Shown: positions 25,001 to 34,000 of the stretch, piece after piece | Layout of the letters: every line of letters begins with the position of its first letter | Position numbering within the stretch: the first letter of the stretch is position 1 | Source of the DNA: Phoronis australis | Lineage: Eukaryota; Phoronida; Phoronidae | NCBI GenBank assembly: GCA_002633005.1 | Contig: NMRA01001179.1 | Span: 1-42,750, forward strand | DNA length: 42,750 bases | Reading direction: 5' to 3' | The notes under the pieces: model-generated | Databases searched by the model: none | Told to the model about the DNA's origin: nothing | What the model saw: only the letters and a program-made list of their open reading frames with translations | Position numbers and translations under genes: made by a program

Positions 25001-28000
25001 GTAATCGTCGGTATCTCGTTTGGCGCGGGATTTGATGGTTACGGAAAGGTAGCCGGGTAGGTTGTACACTCTTTCACAGTGCTCCGAAAGGTAGCAATGG
25101 GGAATGTTGTTTATCATTTCTTCCGTTTGGTTAAAATAATGAAACAGACGACATAGCCTTCAGTCATTTGCATTGGTTGAAATCTGGGAAACCCCTTTTA
25201 TATTATTCTTATGTAGTATGGCGACCACCTTTGATTTCAATAGTTGCAATTTATTTAAACGGGCAGCGACCGAAGTATATAAAATCCAGGAAATCTCGAT
25301 CCCATGGCTAAGCCCAAACAGGAAAGCGGTTGCAAGTAGAGGCAATGTGATCGATAAACTTCCGACCAAGGATGCGCACTGATGCCTACACTCGAAATTC
25401 CTTGTGTCGTCTATTATGTTTCCACAAGGCCATCTTCCAGTAGCCTATACGTGGCGCTGTGTCATAGGGTAGGCAGGCTGTCCCAAAGAGTATCAGGTAT
25501 TCTCTTTTGTTGTAGGAACTACTGCAGCATTATTCCGTGAAAGCTGAGAAAAAAGATCCTAAAATCAGTTTTATCAGTTTTAGCCTCATTGCTTGTGCAA
25601 TCGCTGCTTAATTCAATAGCTTATGTTTAAGAACACAACAAAATTGGTTAGGCGCTTCTGTAGGCTACATCTGTTTTTCCAGCCAGCAGCTATGAATACT
25701 TATTACAGGTTGGTCACCACCATACAGTACGGACTTTTGTGACCATCTTCTTCTGTTTGGGGATTAGGGATGGTTCTCAGCGATAACTGCTGTCGATGGC
25801 GACATCCTTTGCCCCTAATATAAACTATGGATTATAAAACCAGACCATCACTGAAAATTGAACCTGTTCATTGTTTTTGCTGCAAAGCTCAGTTAACTAC
25901 AACAAAGCCTGGTCAAAGCATGCAGCAAAATTACGTTGGGGGTGTAGCATGTTGCGCTACCTATTTGTCGTGTTATGAATCACTGGCGGAGTGATCTTAG
26001 GATATAGTGTAGATCATGGACTCACTACGATCGTGTTGCGCTTTGTTTTAAATCGTGTCATAAAGAGTGCATGATAATCTTAAACAATTGCGGCTCCTAG
26101 CGGTAATTTCACGTTTCAGCGGAAATATCCGTGGTACAACGTTGAAATCGCTTGTTGAATTTTGCAGTTTGTATGCAATTGTCACACATGCTCCGAACTT
26201 TTCAGATTTGACAAATCTCTCGGACTATTGTGTCGACTGAAAGGATACACCGATCCGCCATCGTTCATACTTTAGTTGATGGTTTTTAAAGTATGATTAA
26301 AAGAAGTTGATTGTGCCCAGTGCTTTGATAATAACTTCATAGAAACTGTTGCCTCTTACTTCAGCAGAAACTACCGAAGTCTTAATAATGGTTTACCTTT
26401 TTGCGGATAGATTGAAACTTTCGGTTCACAAAGGATTGTGGGACATGTTCACCCAAGTTAAGAACCAATATGGTTCTTTGACCCAAATCACCACCGCCAG
26501 TAGACGTATATATACGATTTGTAGACATCGATGCATTTCAGTAGGGTTAGTCGAGCATTCCAAGTAGACACACGTTCGCGTTAATACACCATTTGTGAAT
26601 CTGGATTATAAAAGTCAAATCCCAAATATCTATCCTATAAATACGATGCACACGCATCGGTTTCAGGTATACGCCAAAATTATGCACATCAAAATATCCA
26701 TCATTCAGTTTTCATGTACAGCAGAAAAAATGAAAGCTGTTTAATCAGAGTGGGATGATAGTTCGATGTCTATTAGGGTTACACCTTGATGTTGTCATTG
26801 AACGTCTTTACATTAGATCAGTATAGTGTAATATGGTTACACCTTGATGTTGTCATTGAACGTCTTTACATCAGATCAGTATCGTGTAATATGGTTACAC
26901 CTTGATGTTGCCATTGAAGTCTTTACATTAGATCAGTATAGTGTAATATGGTTACACCTTGATGTTGTCATTGAACGTCTTTACATTAGATCAGTATAGT
27001 GTAATATGGTTACACTTTGGTGTTGTCATTGAACGTCTTTACATCGGATCAGTATAGTGTAATATGGTTACACCTTGATGTTGTCATTGAACGTCTTTAC
27101 ATCGGATCAGTATAGTGTAATATGGTTACACCTTGTTATTGTCATTAAAAGGTCTTAGATCAGTGTAGTCTTCTGACACATTAGTCTTCTTAACGTAAGG
27201 ACAAACACTTTCATGAATATTCCATCTACTTTAGAACATACTTAAAGAAACATTTTTCCTTTCAGGATCTGTTGGATTTCCCACGAAGACGGAGCAATCT
27301 ACGGTTTCATTGCACCATCTGCAGTGGTGTTACTGGTAAATACATTACAAGTTATTTCCTTTTTGAAACAAGATCAGCACCCAGAGTTCGAATCAACAAA
27401 CCGTGAAAACTTCCAAAGGCAATATGACTGAATTTCTAAAATAAGATCCAAGCTAGCCTGACTGGGCTGTGCTGTTAAAAATAAAACTTAAGTTATAACA
27501 TATTTGAATACAAACCAATAGCATTTCTAAAATCCTTGTCAAATGATGATCATGTTTTTTTTCTGAATCGCAAAAATCGCCCAACTGCAACCGAAGTTAC
27601 GATGAACTATTCTTTCCGAATTTACCAATTCACTCTGGGTTTGAGGGTGTTCACACGTGGTCTGTAATGAGCCTGGTAGATACCTGTAATTGGCGTGCCT
27701 GTTGTCATAACAGACAAAATACTGTCCTCGGCAGTTAGCAGAGAAGGTAGATGTTATCACACCCTTCGTCTGGTAAAGTCACTGAACGGGAAAACGCTGT
27801 CATGAAAGGCGAGATTCACTCCTGAGACTTTTGAATGGAATCTGAAAAGTACAAAAATAAGTAATGGCGTAATTCAACGATACTTTATATGTGCAAGTAT
27901 AATAGGCAGAAGCTACGATCCAGGTCAACTTTCATATGCCAAATACGGATTAATATTTACCACCAGACATTAGTAATGGAAACCATAAATAACACGATAC

Positions 28001-31000
28001 TCCGTAAGTAGAATGATACATAAGTCTCTGGTAAGATCGGGCCAGTGAGTTTGAAGAAACCAATCAACAGGGTTACTTTTCTATTTTGCAATGTGAAATT
28101 GGTTTCAAGAAGCAAGCAAACATAAAAACCATGGATGAATCTCCTCCCAGCCAACCACGCAGCGCAATTCTCATATTATTTCTTTCTGCGGCTTTCGAAC
28201 ATTCTCTATGATTTCTGTTTTGTATCTTATCTGCACCACGTCCACGTCGTAACAGTACGTTAATTCTCGAAAAAGCCGCGTTGACCTACATGTAGTTCAT
28301 GCAGCTAAATGACACACAAACTCCATCCACAGTTAATCACGAGATTCTGAGCAATCGGGCAGACTCGATAAGGTCGCTAAAACAGCACGATTATTCCTAA
28401 CTTTATGCATTTTGCAATCCCAAATTAATCTTATTTTGAAAGTATTAATGCCCTACTCGAGTAGCTGCTATAACTACATGTACTAAAAAACCATCAAAGT
28501 TCTAATATCATTCCATTTGTGCACTTCTCGATCACCGCCGTGCCTTACTGCCTATTTCAGAGGTTGCAATTTTGGGATTTATTTCAATTTTTGAACATCG
28601 ATTTCTCGGCGATGCGCGAACGGATTGCAATGAAATTTTGAATTACTAGCTATTTATTAATAATAACTTTCAATGGGAACCCAATTTCAAAATTTAGATT
28701 TAGGCCCAAATTTTTCAGAACGAAGCCTTCAAAAATCAAGCGTACGGCCAATTTTGTTAAAAATGCTCTAAAAGTGGACAAAATAATATCTATTTCAAAA
28801 ATCTGCGACACGGTTCCTTCGAAAATGAAGTTATCAACATGTTGACAAAAGACGAATATGATTGGGTGAACAATATTGTCAAAATCTCTGTTCAAAGACA
28901 TTTTTTTACTAAAGATGCATGTCTCGTAAAAATAAAGACATGTAGAGAAGAATGACAAATTAAATTCTTTCAGGAAATTTATCCACATGTACGAAAATTT
29001 ATACTTTTTAGCAGTTACAGATAATTGCACATAAGTAAAACCTGGTAAACAAGGTTCACAGTTACCTAAAAACGAATGTTAACGATTCTCGTTCTAGGCG
29101 AACATTGGCATTCTGCTCCTCGTTCTGAGAAGATTTCTACAGCTGAAGTCCAACACAAAAAAGACTGATATTGAAAGGATAGGGTTGGTAAACATTAACA
29201 GTAACCCTTCCTTGAAAATGAAAATGCTATACGTTTCGAGATAAGATTTTTTATGGAAATCTATTCTCGTGCAATTAAAGTATCATTTCGTCACCGTTTA
29301 GATGTTAATGCTGAATTCGTAAATGAAGTATTTTGGGGTAGAGCAACATTACCAGGCTAATACGATTGCGAATTCACTCCGAATGAGCCAAAACCAAAAG
29401 TCCTTCACGTGCTTGCGTTAAAAGGGAAGTTAAAACTGTCGGGACATCCGGGTATCACGTAGAACAACCAGAGAACTATCTTTGGGGAGCTACAAAGGCC
29501 GATGTCTGTTGGTTACTTAAAGGTGAATGTCACCCAAAAAACAACCTATTTTGTATCAATTTAGATCGAGTAGTTCTACTGGACGTTCGGTTGCGTTACC
29601 TGACACCTGGCGGCAGACATAGGTGTTGAAATTATCCAATGACGTAATTGGTTTCACACGCAGTCTGTTCAGCAGTTCACGACACGGGCTACTGGTGTCA
29701 GCTTATCGATTGAATTCACCGCTTAACACCAATAAATGATCAAACTTCGATGTAATACCCTTAAAAACACACCGAGTTCTTAGAAAAAACCTGTTGTTTA
29801 ATTTCGCTGTTACGGATTTACTGGTATTTGGACACACCGTAGCCTACAAACTTCAGCAGCTAGGCCAATTTACCAAGGTCCGTAGCACTGAGGAGTTTGG
29901 GGTCTGTTCAATGATAAATTCGAAGTATTCTTCCGTGAAGTACAGACAGGAGAAACTAGATCTGTGTTGTACTACTTGTGATTTTATGAGTTCTAATTAC
30001 ACAAAACGCTTGTTCAAGTTGTCCCGGCCAGTGGCTCGGAACCGGATCAGGCCCGTCGCGGCCGGACTGACACGTTATCCTAGCCAGTGGCTTGGTACTC
30101 GATCAGGCCCGGCGTGGCGGCCGCCGGGACTGGCACGAACATAAGCCAGCTTGAGTTGGAAACCTAACCTCCAGGCACGAAAAGACTATAATAGTGAGGC
30201 AAAGAAATAATGTGCAGTGCACGTAATTTTTTATGTGAATTAACCACAAAACTTAAAATCTACTTGCTTGTACTTGTCGCGGGCCGCGATGTCGGGTTCC
30301 CCTTCCACAAACCGTCAGGGTAAAGGTTGTACAGTAACAATGATTTGAATAATGTATTTGTATTTCTAAATAGAGATTCCCTGACATGTGACCATAGCAT
30401 AAAAAATCGAGTAATTGTTTCACAACAGCTTTCTGTCGGCAAACACTGTATTAGCATGCGCTCACACGGCCTCGGTGCCCGGTCAATTACCATTGCTGCC
30501 GGCATCAAAAGCCGGTAACACAGTGGTTTATTCACTGTTGGTTTCTCAAAACATTTGCACTCACGAGCACTCCAAGGTATTACAAATTGTATCTAATGAG
30601 GCAGATTTTGTTTCAGTTTCATAAAAGCATTGGTTAGGATGAGAACAATTTATTTTGAAACAGAACGCAGAATAATAAACGTCTACATGCCCACTCACCG
30701 CGAGCCAACCTCGACTTAGACAAGAGCTCAGGCGACGAAGACTTCACGTGTCGGATCGTTAGGTTTCACAGGCTAACAGTTCGAACCGGAGTATATTGAC
30801 CAAGGAAGACTAGAGAGGCACCGTGAACACACATAGGCAACGTAACGTATTGATAGTTCTTCGGTAAGCCGGAATTCGTCAGAGAAATCACTGTCGACGA
30901 AATGCCGGTCACAGACACGGAGATGCTTCGCAGCTTCATAGTTGCCAAAATTAAAAAGCCTACCTTTCGTTCAACACTACTGCGAGCCACTTCCTAAGCA

Positions 31001-34000
31001 TTTTGGGCTCTCGAGGAAGTCGAAAAAACGATATACCCGCTTTCTTCGCAGCTTCATAGTTCGGACAAGCGGGAACGATGCACCGCTATATAGAGGCATT
31101 CACTCTGCAGACGAACCACTGACGCTGCGTCGTTTCTCACCTTCTTCACAGGTTAACACGACAGTTCTCGGCAAGGTGAGGTCGACCGTATAAGAGGCGA
31201 TGTGGATATAGACCGATTAAGATGGTAAAAAAGACTAATTAAATCGGGTGGCATTCTTCTTTAAGTAGAATCCGACCACTAAGAGGAATATCATGGGACC
31301 ATTGTTTATGGGAGTGAAGGCATATTCTGATTTTCGTTTTTTGGCCATGGGAACAGGGTGAAACACATCTTTAAAGCATATACACAAGGAGTGTAGTACA
31401 ATAGGAGAGTACACTCCTTGATACAAGCTAGTGGAATGTCTCATCATTTGCAGCAATGATGAAGATACTAAACACTATAGCCGGGCGTGATTAAATTCGC
31501 TGGTTCAGCAGAGTCAACCGGTCATGATATTTGGTGACTATCTCCAAGTAACATGGCTTGTCCGGCGGAGTCATCCAAGGGCATAATGCTTTTAAGCTAG
31601 TCTAGTGTATGAAATTCCGATGCGAGGCTTGAAGTTGTGGATCAGAAGTCACGGACACAAACACGTTATCGTGCTCGCACAGGTTGTTTCAGACTTCTCC
31701 TCTGGTGAAGACGGTTATATACTGTCGAAAATCCACCTATAGGTATGTATTCTCTTTGTTAAGCTGATTGTTCTGAAACCCCCACGACCCCCACACCCAT
31801 CGACCCACGACCCCCTCGACCCACAACCCCCTCAACGCACGATCTGTGGCAATAGACTCGGAGGTATCTGTGGGTGTTTTATATACTTCTTAATCTTATT
31901 ACGTCGCCGGGTGACTTTCCCGATATACATAACTACACGCAGGCCTGCTCTAGGGAGAATTAAAAACAGAAAGAGGCGTGAGAACGCCGGTGGTCTTGAT
32001 TAGCGCAGTGTGAGCAAGCTATCGTTGTCAACGTAATACTTTCACGAGCGGCTATCAATGGCACAGTTCTAATAAACTTAGGGAGAGAGTACGCTAAATT
32101 GAAAGTACAAAATTTCTTATTTTTATTATTTACCTTACGATTTATACTCGTTTAAAATATAACCCATATAACAATGAAATACTTTTTAGTTAACAGTTTG
32201 TTTTTTCAAACTGTATTAACTGGTGAAACTAGAGTTTTGTCGGTACCTCGCACTCTCCGCAAAAACGTTGAATTTGCAATTTACTGATGATCAGACAAGA
32301 CGATTGCACTCTGCCGGGAACTACTTTTCAAACGTTGTTCGGTCTTTGATTGCGTTTGGTCGCGTTGTTTTTTCTGCTTTTGGCTTTCAAACTTGACGAA
32401 TCGACTGCCTTAATTGCTAAGAAAAAAAAAACAGGGAAAAGCCAACCGAGCTCACGACACAACTCATTAGTACTGCAAGCCAGCGCTTTTTCTGTGTTCA
32501 GATCGAGTAGATCTTGAGTAGACTGGGTCGAAGCGATTGTGGGTCGAGGGGGTCGTGGGGGTCGAGTGGTGTGGAGGTCGGGGGGGTGTTCAGAATAATC
32601 CTTATTACAGCTGCAACCCATGGTATGCTGTTGCACCGTGTGCAAACCCACGAGCGGGATTTGTTCGATGTTACCTGTATTCGAGGAGTCTGGGGAAGCT
32701 AAGGTCATTAGAAGTTAGTGTTGTCTTCAAGGGTGCATTGTACTTGTATATTAATGAAAAATTGCTGCCAGTATACAAAAACGTTTTTCTTTTCAGGAAA
32801 GCGCTCAAAGCATCATTTTCTCTCACTCCACTTCTCGGGGTAACGTGGATATTTGGTTTCCTAGGTAACACGCATGTTGCCTTTATGTACGTGTTTGTGA
32901 TTTTGCTGGCTTTCCAAGGCGTTTGTTTGTTCTTCGTTCATTGTGCACTCAACGGAGAGGTATAGTCTTATCACTTACAAATATGACTATTTCTAGACGT
33001 AGTTTAAGTTTTGCTACTAGTTCTAGCAGTACCACTCCTTAGTACACGTACCTACTGCTACTGCTACCAGTACTATTACTACTACTTACTGCACGTACCT
33101 ACTACTACTGCTACTAATACTATAACTACTACTTGCTACACGTACCAACTACTACTGCTACCACTAGTACTATTGCCACTACTTACTACAGGTACCTACT
33201 ACTAGTAGTAGTACAATTACTACTAGTTATTACAGGTACCTACTACTACTGCTGCTAGTAGTTCTATTACCACTTCTTCTACAGGTACTTACAATTGCTG
33301 CTACTAGTACCATTAGTACTACTTACTACAGGTACCTACTACTACTACCACTACTATTACTACTAATAACTACACGTACTCATTACTACTACTACTACTT
33401 ACTACAGGTACCTACTACTACCGCTATTAGTAATATTACTACTACTTAATACTGGTACCTACTACTTCTGGTACTATTAATATTACTACTACTTACTATA
33501 CGTACCCACTACTACTTCCACTAGTACTAGTACTTCTGCTTAGTACAGGTACCTACTACTACTGCTACTAGTAATATTACAACAACTTACTACAGGTAAC
33601 TACTACTACTGCTACTATTATTATTACTAATACTTACTACAGATAAATACTACTACTGCTACTAGTATTATTAATACAGGTACCCACTACTACTGCAACT
33701 AGTACTATTATTGCTACTTACTACACGTACTTACTACTACTGCTACTATTACTATTATTACTACTACTCACTATAGGTATCTACTACTGCTGCAACTAGT
33801 ACTATTACTACTTCCTATTACACGTACTTAGTACCACTGCTATTAGTACTATTACTACTATTTATTACACGTACTTACTACTACTGCTACCAGTTCTGTA
33901 ACTACTAGTTGCTACATATACCTACCACTACTACTACTACCACTACTACTACTACTGCTACTACTACCAGTAGTACTATTACTACTACTTGCTACAGGTA

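Larger units (their letters stand above)
27920..31355 (+). repeat. Segmental duplication, functional copy (introns 12-13 and TM5 exon)
   Basis: Homologous in order to 37540-39870. Matching landmarks are caccagacattagt/caccacacattagt (27961/37600), aattggtttc (28095/38753), the phrase gacgaatatgattgggtgaa (28851/39119), the TM5 exon (29098/39365) and ggagctacaaa (29487/39718). It also matches at ggagtgaaggcatattc (31310/39811). The alignment is interrupted by the 1740 bp TTAA element present only here. Confidence 0.85.

Noticed and set aside
25049-25060. Donor gtagcc after 25048 for the TM3-4 exon
   Set aside because: Ends in phase 0, whereas the ECL2 exon needs phase 2; gtaggt after 25056 gives the conserved Gly-Ile-Cys-Trp join.
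26776-27150. CRISPR array
   Set aside because: Units are contiguous with no unique spacers, and the host is an animal.
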